From Leptodontidium sp. MPI-SDFR-AT-0119 (taxonomy: Eukaryota; Ascomycota; Leotiomycetes; Helotiales; Leptodontidiaceae), in the NCBI GenBank assembly GCA_020726505.1, contig JAHLEZ010000020.1:1054001-1118000 (forward strand): a DNA stretch of 64,000 nt, in the 5' to 3' direction. The notes under the pieces were generated by a model. The model had not been told where the DNA came from. It worked only from the letters and a program-made list of their open reading frames with translations, and searched no databases. Position 1 is the stretch's first letter; each line of letters opens with the position of its first letter. The position numbers were made by a program, and so were the translations under genes. Positions 31,100-42,688 of this stretch are shown here, piece after piece.

Positions 31100-33498
31100 A
31101 TGCGTCTGCTACAGTACAACAGCGATGGCAATTTCAGCCTGACCGAGTTCTTCGACAACGCTATACCCGAGTACGCAATCCTTTCACACAGGTGGGGAAC
31201 GGAGGAGGCGACGTTTGAAGATCTGCAGAAGGGAATCGGCAGGAAGAAGGCTGGCTATAAGAATATCCGCTTCTGCGGAGAACAGGCTAGGGGTGATGGC
31301 TTGAAATACTTTTGGGTGGACACATGTTGTATCGACAAATCGAGTAGCACCGAGCTCGCAGAGGCCCTCAACTCGATGTTTCGCTGGTACCGGGATGCGG
31401 CCAGATGCTACGTCTATTTATTGGATGTTTCGGCAGTAAAGCAGAAAGCAGGTGATACATCCACCGAGTGTACTTGGGAATCTGCTTTCCGAGATAGCGA
31501 ATGGTTTACACGAGGCTGGACCCTTCAAGAGCTCCTTGCACCACGCGCAGTTGAATTCTTCTCTCAACAAGGCAAGCGACTAGGAGACAAGGAAATACTA
31601 GGGCGTCAGATCCAGGAAGTAACAGGCATTCCAATCTCAGCACTCGAGGGAGCCCCTCTGTCACAGTTCAGTATCGAGGAACGATTGTCGTGGGCAGAAA
31701 ATCGCCAGACAACACGCCCCGAAGACAAGGCGTACTCACTGTTAGGCATGTTTGGCATTCATTTGCTACCTATCTACGGCGAAGGGAAAGAGCACGCGTT
31801 TAGACGGCTTAAAAAGGAGATCCAGAACTCGTTGACAGGTGAACACACGATAAACTGCTTTATCTTTAGCCATCTGCTGATGACTCTTTGCAAGAAGCCG
31901 AGGAGAACCCACCCGACCCTCAGAGTCGAAGCTGCATACAAGACCTACGGATAACAGATCCCCGCGAGGACAAGAAGCGGATCGAGGACACGAAGGGCGG
32001 GCTGTTGCGAGACTCTTACCGATGGATCCTCGAACATCCCGATTTTCAACAATGGCGAGACGACAAACGGAGCCGGCTGCTCTGGATCAAAGGTGACCCC
32101 GGCAAAGGCAAGACCATGCTCATTTGCGGCATCATCGATGAATTGAGTCCTTTGACGAAGCTGAGAGACCAGGAGGCAACCACGTTATTGTCGTACTTTT
32201 TCTGCCAGGCTACCGATTCGCGCATCAATAATGCGACAGCCGTGCTCCGCGGCCTGATCTACTTGCTCATCGACCAGCAACCATTACTTGTCTCGCACGT
32301 GCGGAAAAAGTACGATGACGCTGGCAAGGTCCTCTTTGAAGATGCAAACGCATGGGTTGCGTTGTCTGAAATTTTCGTAAGCATTTTGCAGGACCCAAGC
32401 TTAAAGAGCATCTACTTGATCATCGATGCGCTCGACGAATGCGAAATGAACCTTTACCAGCTTTTAGATCTCATCAATCGAACTGCCTCGATCTCCCCTC
32501 GCGTGAAATGGATTGTGTCGAGCCGCAACCAACCTGACATTGAGTCGCGGCTGAGACTTGACGATACACAAATGAGGCTCAGCCTTGAGCTTAACGAAGA
32601 GCGTGTTTCTCGTGCCGTCGAGCTGTTTGTCAATTTGAAAGTTTCCCAGCTTCCACTTATTGCGGACGACAGCGCGCTACAAGAGACAGTTCGAGGTCAG
32701 ATATACGCTAAGGCTAGTGGGACATTTCTCTGGGCAGCTCTTGTGCTGAAGGAGCTTGAGTCTGTAGAGAGCTGGGACGTGCTCGATGTGCTGAAGGACA
32801 TGCCGCCAGATTTAGAACCGCTCTACGATCGGATGTTACGTCAAGTTGAACAACTGCAGCGTAAAGATCCTGAGTTCTGCCGTCTCGTCCTTTCCACTAT
32901 AACTCTTGCGTATCGCCCACTCCACCTGCTCGAGGTAGGGGCCCTCTCTGATCTGCCTGAGAAAATCTCTACCAATTTCGACAGTGTTATGAAGGTTATC
33001 AACAAATGTGGCTCTTTCCTTACTGTACGAGCGAACCGCGCTTACTTCATTCATCAATCGGCAAAGGACTTTTTGCTCGAAAAGGCATTAGACAGAGTGT
33101 TTCCCTCTGGTAAGGCCAAGGTGAACTACACGATGTTCTTGAGATCGCGCGAGGTTATGTCCAGAACGCTTCGATGCGACATGTACGGATTGTTCGCCCC
33201 TGGATTCCCAATTGGGGAGGTCGAGCCGCCTGTCCCAGATCCACTCGCCGCAGTACAATACTCCTGCCTCTATTGGATTGACCATCTACTTGACTGCGAC
33301 AGAGGACACACTACCGATGAGCTCAAAGATGATGGCTTAGTCCATCAGTTTTTAAGAGCGAGTTATATTCACTGGCTAGAGGCGCTCAGCTTACTGAGAA
33401 GCCTGTGTCAAGGGCTCGAATCAGGTGACTTTCATACTTTTATGAAGCTATTCACAACTTTGTATCAGCCACCCGAGCTAACTCGTAAACGAACATAA
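31100..33498 (+). CDS. HET-NACHT NLR (HET-D/E-like) without a repeat domain
   Basis: Two exons, 31100-31838 and 31895-33498. A 56-nt intron has a GTGAAC donor, a TGCTGATGAC branch region and a GCAAG acceptor. The frame is kept and gives 780 aa. The HET domain shows its three blocks: EYAILSHRWG, YFWVDTCCIDKSSS and GWTLQELLAPRAVEFF. The NACHT NTPase follows: P-loop LLWIKGDPGKGKTML at about 310, Walker B SIYLIIDALDEC at about 407, and VKWIVSSRNQPDI. The winged-helix region ends near FIHQSAKDFLLEKA. HET-D, HET-E and HET-R relatives normally continue into WD40 repeats; here the protein ends about 200 residues after the NACHT with none. It is predicted to trigger HET-mediated incompatibility on ligand sensing. 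How it would sense without repeats is unclear. Confidence 0.85.
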
Positions 33499-34448
33499 AA
33501 GACAGATTTCCTTAAGAATATCTTCTCTCCTTGTAATCAATCAATTCAACCAAGTCGCAATTGTCCACGTACTTGCACTCGTTCCGTGACAAATACATCG
33601 CCCGTAATGTCTGACATCTTTAATATTGATAGAAAGCAGTTAGGCTTTCCATTAGGAGCCTTAATAGCCTTGAGGCGATAACGAGTGTGATATAAAAATA
33701 GGGTTCGTCATGAGGACATCAAACTCAATACCTCCGATTCTACATCATGTATGAAGCAGTAACACACCTACTGGTGTACTAGCCGCAAAGTTGTCTGATA
33801 CCCTTAACTCCAAATAGTACAGACCTTCAAGGAGCAACTTCCCAATTCTCTTCACAATCGGGTCCACAACATCAGGCGCTGTACGAGAGGTTTCAGATGA
33901 TGGTGAAGGAATAGGAGGTAGGGCTCAAAATTACGTGTAGATGTGTTGCTTGGCTGACTCGAGAAATTAGATGGTATTCACCCCGCTAGCTTCCCTCGAT
34001 GCCACTATTGTTAAAGCTCATTTTAACACCTCTCACAGCACTATACCCGGAGCATATTTTGACCCTCTAAATGCTCTAGCTCAAGGTGCACAAAATGAAC
34101 ATTCGGCGATATATGTGACGGGCCAGGTCAAGAATAGATCAGGAACAAGAACCCAGGTCGAACTGTAAAGAACTACGTAAAGAACTAAATACAAAGTAGC
34201 CGTTACCCTTCTTTACACCTAGTCCAGCCAGCTCATTACTTTAGAAGTGAAGCGTCATTGTAGTAGGACCTTAGCGAGACGTCGTCATGCATAGGCTACG
34301 TGGGCACAGCCCACGTCAACAACAGGGGTTCCAGCCCTCACAATCTGCTCATTCATAAGCTGAATGCACCCGGGGTTCTGCTGCTAACTCGGCTGCTGTA
34401 AGAGGAATTCATCTGTGCGTAGCTGAGTCCAGAGCTCACGAGAAAGGT
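33499..34448. other. Spacer, no gene seen
   Basis: No WD40-, ankyrin- or TPR-like sequence is visible after the HET-NACHT stop. A short frame at 33971-34168 is not recognisable. Confidence 0.4.
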
Positions 34449-35420
34449 TCAAACGCCGTCGACCGACTGAGCCTTAGTAGTCCGTATCATCATCAATGAC
34501 CTCGCCGCACTAAACTCGACTTCGTTTCCCTTTGCATTTCCAATACCATTGCCGCGGCTAGATAGTCTCTGACCAACGAATAGCGAGTCCTTATCGCTCT
34601 CATATCCATCATCAAGACCATGTCTCGTCATATTGCCTCCGCCGTTTATATTGACATCAACGTGCATCGGATCATCATTAGATTCTCTCGAAACTGCTTT
34701 ATCAAGATTCATCCTTTGAGTCTCTCGACGTTTCTTCTGCCAATATTCAGCAACAACCCCGGAACCAACATTCTCTTGCGGCTCCCACGAGTCATCCCAG
34801 TCACCCGCCCACCTAATGCAATAGTATAAATGTGGCTTGCCTCTCCCCTCCTTTCGTAATTCGTGCTCAAGGATTTCGTCGACCTCCCACTCCGACTTAT
34901 CATCCTCTTCGTCTGCAGGTGCGGGAAGAGTGGCGCTTTGCTTCGGCGTTGATGAAGTTGATGTTGCTCGTTGAGTTGTCGTCTGCAGGCATTTCGTATG
35001 GGCGCCCGGAGAGATACGTGTCGGTGATGGTCTGCTTCTCTTCCTGACGCTGGAGTCATTCGTACGCGATGCGAGCTTCGTGACTGACGTTGCCTCTACT
35101 ACATTCTTGTGTGGCCCACCATGGCCATAAGTTCTACGGCGTTTGGCTTTATATCTAACCGTGGTTGGTGCTGACGCGCTGGTAGATGATGTTTTTGTCT
35201 GTCTTCCCGGGGCTGTCAAAGGAGTTTTTTTGGCCTTTGGAGAGGTTTTTGATTCGGGCGAGGTTGTAGATTGAGAATGCCTCACGCTGAGTGGGTTTGT
35301 CAGCGAGCCGTTTAGCTGACGGTCAAGAGCGGCATCTGTGGCAAGAGTATCGCCCTCCTCCTCGGTCTCGGAATCCAAAACGTTAGTGTTTTTACCACCT
35401 GGAACAGATGAAGGTGCCAT
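34449..35420 (-). CDS. Chromodomain protein
   Basis: Single-exon minus-strand frame of 323 aa from the ATG at 35420. The frame is open further upstream but has no other ATG. Residues 1-175 are Ser/Thr/Lys-rich and disordered, with a basic KAKRRRTYGH nuclear-localisation-like patch. A chromodomain covers about residues 178-230: SEWEVDEILEHELRKEGRG, HLYYCIRWAGDWDDSWEP. The aromatic cage residues (first Tyr/Trp, then W in IRWAG and W in DSWEP) are kept, so methyl-lysine histone binding is plausible. The C-terminus is polar. It could be an unlinked chromatin protein or a domesticated chromovirus integrase end; the long non-integrase N-terminus favours the former. Confidence 0.75.
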   Translation of the reverse strand: MAPSSVPGGKNTNVLDSETEEEGDTLATDAALDRQLNGSLTNPLSVRHSQSTTSPESKTSPKAKKTPLTAPGRQTKTSSTSASAPTTVRYKAKRRRTYGHGGPHKNVVEATSVTKLASRTNDSSVRKRSRPSPTRISPGAHTKCLQTTTQRATSTSSTPKQSATLPAPADEEDDKSEWEVDEILEHELRKEGRGKPHLYYCIRWAGDWDDSWEPQENVGSGVVAEYWQKKRRETQRMNLDKAVSRESNDDPMHVDVNINGGGNMTRHGLDDGYESDKDSLFVGQRLSSRGNGIGNAKGNEVEFSAARSLMMIRTTKAQSVDGV

Positions 35421-36849
35421 AGTCGTCACGTTCACTACATTCTCAACAGCAAGAGAGGGGGGAGGAAAGGTAGAATGAGTTGCGGTAGTGTGGTGCTGTG
35501 ATGCTGCGTGAAAACTTGGCTGATTGAAGCGGGGACTAGCGGCAGAATTTTTGAGAACTCCACCAACCAACACCGCCTCACAGATCCAAGGCCAGGATTA
35601 TCGAACCAGATCACGTGTGAGTGCCGGATTGCCATTATCCTCTGTGAATGAATCCATGGAGCAGTGGGCTGCAGCGCAAAACATCAGTGCCAAACTAGGA
35701 CATTTGTTTGGGGCGCGAAGACTTCCACCAGTACGTCGTGCGCCCTACGAACCTGGAATTGAGTGAGCCTAGAGAAGTAGTGGTTGGAGCTGGGAGAGGG
35801 TTGCGCCTTATTGGAAGTACTGGGCGTGAAGGGAAATGCTACCCAACCCAGAACAGAGGACTACCAACCAAATGGATATGAAAACCATCCAACGACAAGA
35901 ACCAGACTTGGGTGCTGGCCCTCCGGCACGAAATAGCTCTGCGGACTGTGGGAATCCCATTGCAATCCCCTTCTTGTCGGTTGGACACATCTGGGGCGCT
36001 AGCGTGCAGAGTTTTCATCCACCAACAGCACGTTGGAACAGCGAGTTCTGAAGCTCAGAGATGGTGAGGGGAGTCTGCGGGGAGGAAAGCAGGATAAGGG
36101 AGAGTCTTTTTGAGGCCGGTGAAGCAGTAAGAGCAGGGTGGGATGGAGGAGAGTGCCTCTGGGGCCACGGAGGCTGAATCAGTGTTGGGGGGAGCGGAAT
36201 AAGTTCGACAACTGCGAGAGCTCACAAACGCTGAGCTGAGTTGGATGAAGATTATGCAGATGCAGGCCGAGCTCGAACCCTTTTCTCCTCCGAATCCTCG
36301 ATCGAACCCTACTCTTGCCTCCACGGTCGTAGCTCTGCCGATTCTACGTTGACAAACTATACATTGAGTTGAGAGACTATGTAACAACGCTCTGGTAGGT
36401 GGGACGGAAAGACACAAGATGCGCTACCTGGCTAGGGGTTTATATACTTGTGCAAGTCCCGCGAGACACGGTCGGCTTTGTGGAGAGGAGAGATCTGGCA
36501 AGGTAACGCGAAACAGCTTGCAAAGCTGCGGGCGTAGCAAATAATGGCAACGACGGGGTAGTACAAGACCACAGGACATTGCCTATACGGCTCGAGAGGA
36601 CGGATGTGCGTGTCGGTCTATAGGGAGAGCATATATGGCAGTTGGCATGGTGTGCTGATATGGGCTTAAGGAGCAAACAGGGCAGGGGACGTGAGGGAAG
36701 GTTGTGCTCCGGGCCGACCCTTCGAACCAGGGGAAATATTAGTGAGCCAGTTGGCAAAAGCCTTGATCACTGGGGGAAAGCGTGGTAGGGAGGTCGCTGG
36801 CCCTACTTGTATTGTAGTTTACCTGTAGATTTGCAATACAATCCTGTGC
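35421..36849. other. Spacer before the LINE fragment
   Basis: No gene assigned. Minus-strand frames of 120 and 105 codons (36055-36417, 36440-36757) lack family features and codon regularity. Confidence 0.35.
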
Positions 36850-38900
36850 CTGCCAGAAAGGAGCGATGGGGTTCGTGGACGATTACACCAGGTGGGTAGT
36901 CAGCGAGAGCGTCGAAGACAATATAGAGATCCTTCAAAATGAGGCAATCCCGAGAGCCCTTGAATGGGCGAGGGGTAGTGGAGCAATGTTCGAGGGAGAT
37001 AAGACGACGCTAATGCATTTTACACCAACCCGGAGCTTCAAGAAGATCGTACTTCGTACGACCAGTGCAGGCCCTGCGAATTGGAGACGCGGCGGTACGG
37101 AAGTACGGAAGGTACCACCATCAGAATCAGCAAAGTTACTAGGGGTTGTCTTTGATAGTGCGCTCACCTTCAAAGAACATGTGGCCAGAGCAGCCAAACG
37201 GGGTTGGCGGAGCGCCAGGGCGCTGTCACGGCTACAGGGCATTAGACCAGCTACGGCACGACTGTTGTACACTGCTACAGTTACTCCTAGGACTGATTAT
37301 GCAGCAGCAGTATGGTTCTCGCCTTACTTGGGCAAAGCCATCTCGACGTGGATGCAGCGCCTGTTCGCACCAATACAGCGACTCGGTACCAGGGCGATCA
37401 CGAATTGCTTCCGTACGGTTTCAGAGGAGGTGACAAGCTCAGAGGCGTACGTCCCTTTGACGGCGCTTCGACTAAGAGGAAAAGTTACTCGATTCTGGAT
37501 AAAGGCGCACACACTCCCGAGAGTCAACCTGATGTGGGAGTTTCTACGCAAAGCCGTGCGGGCCAAGCCCGGTAGCCCGTACAAGTCCCCAACTATGCAT
37601 ATGGCTTTGGCCATGCCAATGCCCATGGGAGACATGGAGACGATTGACGCCTTTGCGGTTCCCCCATGGGAACCATCACTGGAACGGATGGTCGACATCA
37701 CGCGGGACAGGGAGGAAGCCGTGGAGAGATGCCTCAATCCACAGGAGACAGAAGTACAGATATTCACCGACGGATCAATGAAAAAAGGCAAGGTCGGTTA
37801 TAGCGTGGTAGTATGGGTGGACAATGCTGTAAGAACCCACGTACAGCGCACAATCGGTACAGATGATGGAGTGGATGTGTATATAGCAGAGCTGGGGGCC
37901 ATCATGGAGGCAGTGGACTGGGCGAATGTGATACTCAACGATGTCGCGGAGTCGCGAAGGGTTACCATTTACTCGGACAACATGTCAGGTCTCCAAGCCA
38001 TCGCCAAGCCAAGACACCAGAGCGGCCAGGCATTCATTCGACACATTGCTAGAACCGTATGGAATCGGGAAAGAAATGGGAAATACATCCGGCTGGCGTG
38101 GATCCCAAGCCACGCGGGGGTTCCAGGTAACGAGGCGGCTGATAAGCTGGCGGCCACAACCACAAGTCCCGAGAGCCGGGTTGCGACTTTGCCATGGTTC
38201 CAGGGCAAGTTCAGGTCGGTTGTACAAAGTAGCAGGGAGGGTCAACCGGGCTCAACAGATCGCGAGACCAATCAGTGAATGGACCACAGGCAGACACCTC
38301 AAAATGGTCGACGCAGCATTGCCGGGAAGCATGTCAGGCTCCTTTACGACACACTCTCAAGAGCGGAATCTCAAGTACTATCACAATTGCGTACTGGACA
38401 CTCTAAACTTCGAAGCTTCCTAGCGAGGCGGAGACTGATCAATGTGAATGCGGTCAGGGCCGACATTTCCTCTTTCATTGTCAACGATATCAACACCTGC
38501 GGGGAGATATGATCACGGAAGGGAAGGGACGTTATGGTGATCTGTCATACATGGTAGGAGGGAGATCTTCTCTCCTAAATCCTGATGGGTCGAGCCTTGA
38601 TGGGTTGATTGAAAAGTGGAAACCAGACTTGACAGTGGTTAGAACGGTGATCAAATTTGCGTTGAAGACAGAGAGGCTAGGCCCGCATTCTCAGCTAGCA
38701 TCACTTACACAAAACTCCCAGAGGTTTGGGACATAAGGATCGAAAAGAGTAGAGGACGTCCGACACGAGTTGGGGGCTGTTGAATGAATCTTAGATCCTG
38801 TGATGGAAGATTATGTAATTAGTTCAGTTTAGCTAGGAGTGGGGCTACATAGGGCCAGCGGCCCTAAACAGCCAACCGGAAATCATCATCATCATGATGC
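36850..38900 (+). mobile_element. 5'-truncated non-LTR retrotransposon (Tad-like LINE) with RNase H
   Basis: Starts abruptly within the reverse transcriptase at GAMGFVDDYTRW (FVDD, the catalytic YxDD-type motif). It continues through the RT thumb (SAKLLGVVFDSALTFKEH, RTDYAAAVWFSPY) to an RNase H domain (VQIFTDGSMKKGKVGYS, YIAELGAIMEAVDW, YSDNMSGLQAI, WIPSHAGVPGNEAADKLA). The first frame stops at 38278. The homologous C-terminus goes on in other frames (LLYDTLSRAESQVLSQLRTG, then GRYGDLSYMVGGRSS and IEKWKPDLTVVRTVIKFAL to 38736), so at least two frameshifts disable it. A CATCATCATCAT tract near 38885-38897 probably marks its 3' end. 5' truncation is usual for LINE insertion. Target duplications were not found. 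Confidence 0.85.
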
Positions 38901-39160
38901 AACAGCAGGGGTTTTGGCGGTGAGCAGTTCTACCACTCTTCATTGGTGATTCTACCACCTTCTTCCACTTTTCGAGTAAAGGATAGGTGGCAGAATACTC
39001 CCTTGTTGTTGCATCAATCTTGCAAACCCCCTTTCGTAATATGGTCGAGGACGTCATGTAATTTAGCGATTAACCGTATTAGGAATAGTCTTTGACCATG
39101 ATGGCCTGAGTGCCTGAGGTAAGATTTCACGTAAGAGCTTCGCTTAATCAAATCACGTTC

Positions 39161-39324
39161 GTACGAAAGGGGGTTGACAGTGGGTCTCGTCACTCCTTGT
39201 ACGGCAGTAAAGTAATTCTTCCAATCAACAATCTGAAATTCTAGAATTTTCTCCACAAGTTTCCTTGTATGTTAAGGCAGAAACTAGGGGGGTGACGAGA
39301 CCCACTGTCAACCCCCTTTCGTAC
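39161..39324. mobile_element. MITE-like element with perfect 33-nt terminal inverted repeats
   Basis: A 164-bp element whose ends (39161-39193 and 39292-39324) are perfect inverted repeats starting GTACGAAAGGGGGTTGACAG. Each end is itself a partial palindrome (GGTTGAC...GTCAC). It has no coding capacity. A lone related end is at 16570-16604, and a shorter AACCCCCTTTCGTA match is at about 39024-39037. The target duplication is not obvious. Confidence 0.75.
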
Positions 39325-39465
39325 TAGCCTCTAGGCTTCCCTTGTCAACACTTTCTCTCACCGCTAGTGCGGTCAATCTTCTCCTTGAACTCTTATGGAA
39401 TGTTCGCTCCGTAAGATCGAGATGGCCGGACTTTGCCTTGTCGGAACCAAATATCCAGCCTGTTA

Positions 39466-39750
39466 CTATCCCCTCCCCTAAATAAAGGTAAATTCCCTGT
39501 AAACACAAGGGGGTAGTGGGTAGCTGTCTTGGGTGTCTATCCAACGAGGCCAGCTGTTCTCAAGCTTTGACAGGTCTCTGGAACCTTCTACAGCCACCCT
39601 GGCCTTTACAACAGACCAAAGTTTGGCCTGTGCTCTGAAGCTCACAAGGGCCTCTTCGCCACCTAACAAGGAATTTCTACCACTCAAAGCAAGCTGTGCT
39701 TTACTCCGACCCACAGCGCAGGGAATTTACCTTTATTTAGGGGGGGATAG
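39466..39750. mobile_element. MITE-like element with about 34-nt TIRs and TA target duplication
   Basis: A 285-bp element with ends CTATCCCCTCCCCTAAATAA and its inverted complement (TTATTTAGGGGGGGATAG). The repeats extend inwards to AAGGTAAATTCCCTG. The outermost bases are flanked by TA on both sides (39464-39465 and 39751-39752), as for Tc1/mariner or pogo-class insertions. Frames inside are open but not recognisable, so it is probably non-autonomous. Confidence 0.75.
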
Positions 39751-40192
39751 TACAGTAGCGACGAATTGTGGGGTTGATAACCCCCGCACGTTAGCCGCGA
39801 TACCCCAAGGCGGTATGATATCGTTCCCCAATATCGCCGAGCATCTGCCCGAACCCTGATGACAGCGGAGCATCTAGCCTGTGTTGGAACAGTTTGGAGC
39901 TTCTTGAATTCTTCCGGGAAACGTTATTTGATCTGTATGTAAGCAATGGAACTGAATTGGATACAACTGATGGTACGATGCGCCGAATGTAAAGGGGCTT
40001 CCAAGTGGATGTACTTATACATACAAGTCACTTTATTCACTTTAGAGCAATATTATATCATGAGTCAATCAATCAGTCAGTTTGGGCTGCGTGCAATTGC
40101 CGCCGATTCCTGCGTTTGTGCCCTTTTCTTTGCAATTTCTCCATCTCTGACCAGCGGTTCCTCGGCTGTATAAGCACTGACGCATCTTGTAG

Positions 40193-41692
40193 TGTGGGCA
40201 ACTTGCCAATGTTCTAAGCTCCAAGGTATCCTTTCCAGGCAATCCAGCATATGTGTCCACGCAGGAATCATACTTCTCCCTTCAAGAAGCCGCTCTCTCT
40301 CCAGCATGTGTCATCGCACCGGGAAGCTCCCAAGATGTGGCTGAAGCAGTCAAGATCATTTCAGGCATCCCGAGCTGCCAATTTGCTATCAAAGGCCAGA
40401 CTCATGCGCCAGCAGCTGGCTTTGCCAATATCAATACTGGTGTCACAATTGATATGACGAGCTTGGACTCCGTTGCAGTCAATGGTGATTACACAGTAGC
40501 CAGTGTTGGAGGCGGAGCTTCGTGGCTAGATGTTTACATGTACCTAGATGCCCTGGGCCTGGCTGTTGCTGGTGGTCGAAACGGAGCTGTAGGGGTAGGA
40601 GGATTGACACTTGGTGGTGGGATCTCGTACTTTGCTCCTCGCGTGGGTTGGGCATGCGACAACGTCGTCAATTTCGAAGTAAGTCCAACTCTCCTGCCTC
40701 CAACCTTCATTTAACACCTCAGATTGTTCTAGCATCAGGAACACTCACCAACGTCAACGCCACCTCCTCACCCGACCTCTTCCGGTCTCTCAAAGGCGGC
40801 GGCAACAATTTCGGCATTGTCACGCGATTTAATCTCGCCACCTTCCCTCAAGGCCAAATCCTCGGCGGAAACATCGCCCAGGACATCTCCCGCCGAGACG
40901 AAGTCTTCAGAGCTTTTGCCAACATCGCTGATGCACCTGGATATGATCCCTACGCCTCTTTGGTCACGGGAGTAATGTTCAATGCTACGAGTAAAGTGTG
41001 GGGTATTGCTACTACGGCGGTTTATACGAGGCCGGTGGAGAGGCCAGAGGTGTATGAGGAGTTGTTAGGAATTCCGACCACGACGAGTACGCTGCATTTG
41101 ACGAATTTGAGTGCGCTTGCTGCTGAGGCTGCACCTCCGACTTTTAATTGGGTGTTTTGCACCGGAACATATGGAGTTTCAGCGACACTCTTGAGCAAGA
41201 TCTTTGACAGCTTGAACGAAACGCTTTACGACTTCAACATCGACAAAGGCATTTCCTGGAGTATTGCATTTGAGCCGGTACCTACTGTCATTACGCAGTA
41301 TGGGGATCTGAAGGGTGGGAATTCGTTGGGTACTTCGCCGAAGGACGGGAATGCTTTCGGTAAGTTCGAAACTGGGGCTCCGTTCAGTGTTTGCTTCTGA
41401 CCTTATGTGCATAGTCATGCTTGTTGCCGCTTTGTGGTCCAACTCTACTGCCAACGACCTAGTCGAAAAGAAAGCCGCCACGGTGATTGACAACGTGGCC
41501 GAAATAGCAAAGACGATGGGGCTTCTGCACAGGTTTCAATATTTGAATTATGCGGACCCCAGCCAGGATCCTATAGGAAGTTATGGACCGGAGAACGTTG
41601 AGAATTTGAGGGAAACGAGTAGGAAGTATGACCCTAAAGGCGTCTTCCAACGTCAGGTTCCTGGTGGCTTCAAGTTGGAGCTTCATTACTAG
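40193..41692 (+). CDS. FAD-linked oxidase (FAD_binding_4, BBE-like), 5' exon unresolved
   Basis: Exons 40193-40678, 40723-41359 and 41415-41692 join in frame; introns use GTAAGT twice. The first exon shown begins after a TTGTAG acceptor and reads CGQLANVLSSKVSFPGNPAY, the standard start of this family after its signal peptide. A signal-like segment lies at 40060-40180 (LRAIAADSCVCALFFAISPS) but no good donor connects it. The PCMH-type FAD domain shows FAIKGQTHAPAAGFANI, TVASVGGGASWLDVYMYLDA and GGRNGAVGVGGLTLGGGISY. The substrate domain ends QRQVPGGFKLELHY, the BBE-type C-terminus. The His in GQTHAP may bind FAD; a second covalent Cys is not evident. Secreted oxidoreductase acting on sugars or secondary metabolites is inferred. 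Confidence 0.75.
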
Positions 41693-42688
41693 TTAAATCA
41701 GCAAATGAACACTAGCGACGGTATGACCTTGACGGATAATATGAATAGATTCGCAATACTATTGATATCAAAGCACAGAAAGCTACGCCTGAACCTCTCA
41801 TCCGCTCATGTTAAATTAGGCTTGGAAATTTCGCAGTAAAACCTTCAATAGCCACCTCCTCGTATCTCATTAGGCTTGTTTCGGGCATTTGGTTTGGTTC
41901 AGTTCGCTTCGCTTCTTCACTACTACTGTTACCTACGGGCATTATATCCTCGCCCAATTTCCGCAGCAGAACGATTCTTTGCTCTGATCGTGTTGTAGCC
42001 CTGTCAATCAATGACCTTCTTGACTTTTTGTAGATTTCAAGAGGTAAATTTTGGGAGATAATGCTCCTCTCAACCGTTGACTTGAATTAGAAAGGTCAAA
42101 GCCCCATTGGGCCAATACAGCCTCGAGCTCGGAAGTCTCCATCGCGCCCTACTGGTCAGCATCCAACACAGAGCGAAATGCCTTCACAGACGACGGCCAC
42201 TGAATTGAAGACATTTCAACTGAGCCCTTCAAAGGCTGGATCAAAGGCCCCCTGACAGGCAGGCACTATTTCACCATGCTCCATCAAATGAATTTGAGAC
42301 TGTGCGCCCCGGGACCTGGTAACCGGGCTGGCGAAATCCCACACGTCTGGTGGCGCTTGAAAGCTCGATCCAACGCTCTATGGATCGGGAAGACTCGCCG
42401 TTTTCTTCGGCATCCTCCGCAGATCTCCATGCTCAGCAGCCGAAGTCCGTCCCATTGGGTCCATTGGATACTGGAAGCCACCGCGATGTTCCGTATCATC
42501 CAATATGAGTCTATCGAGACGCCTCTGCACCTTCGCTTGCATCTCGTTCTGAGACATCAAGACCGGTTCACTTCAGTAGCTGAAGGACATGGGAATGGTG
42601 CCTTTCACTCCTGATATTAGGAGATCTCATTTTGTGACCTCTCTTTCGATCTCAGCGATACCGTCCGTGCTATGTAAGAGGAGAGTAT
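41693..42688. other. Spacer with a possible small minus-strand gene
   Basis: On the minus strand 42560-42378 encodes MMSQNEMQAKVQRRLDRLIL and a polar tail, which reads like a gene start, but no continuation was found. Nothing else is recognisable. Confidence 0.3.

Noticed and set aside
34449..35420. Chromodomain as the end of a Ty3/gypsy chromovirus integrase
   Set aside because: No integrase, RT or LTR sequence adjoins it and the N-terminus is a long disordered region.
39308..39859. Overlapping plus and minus frames as genes
   Set aside because: They lie within or across the MITE-like elements and their inverted repeats create open frames on both strands.
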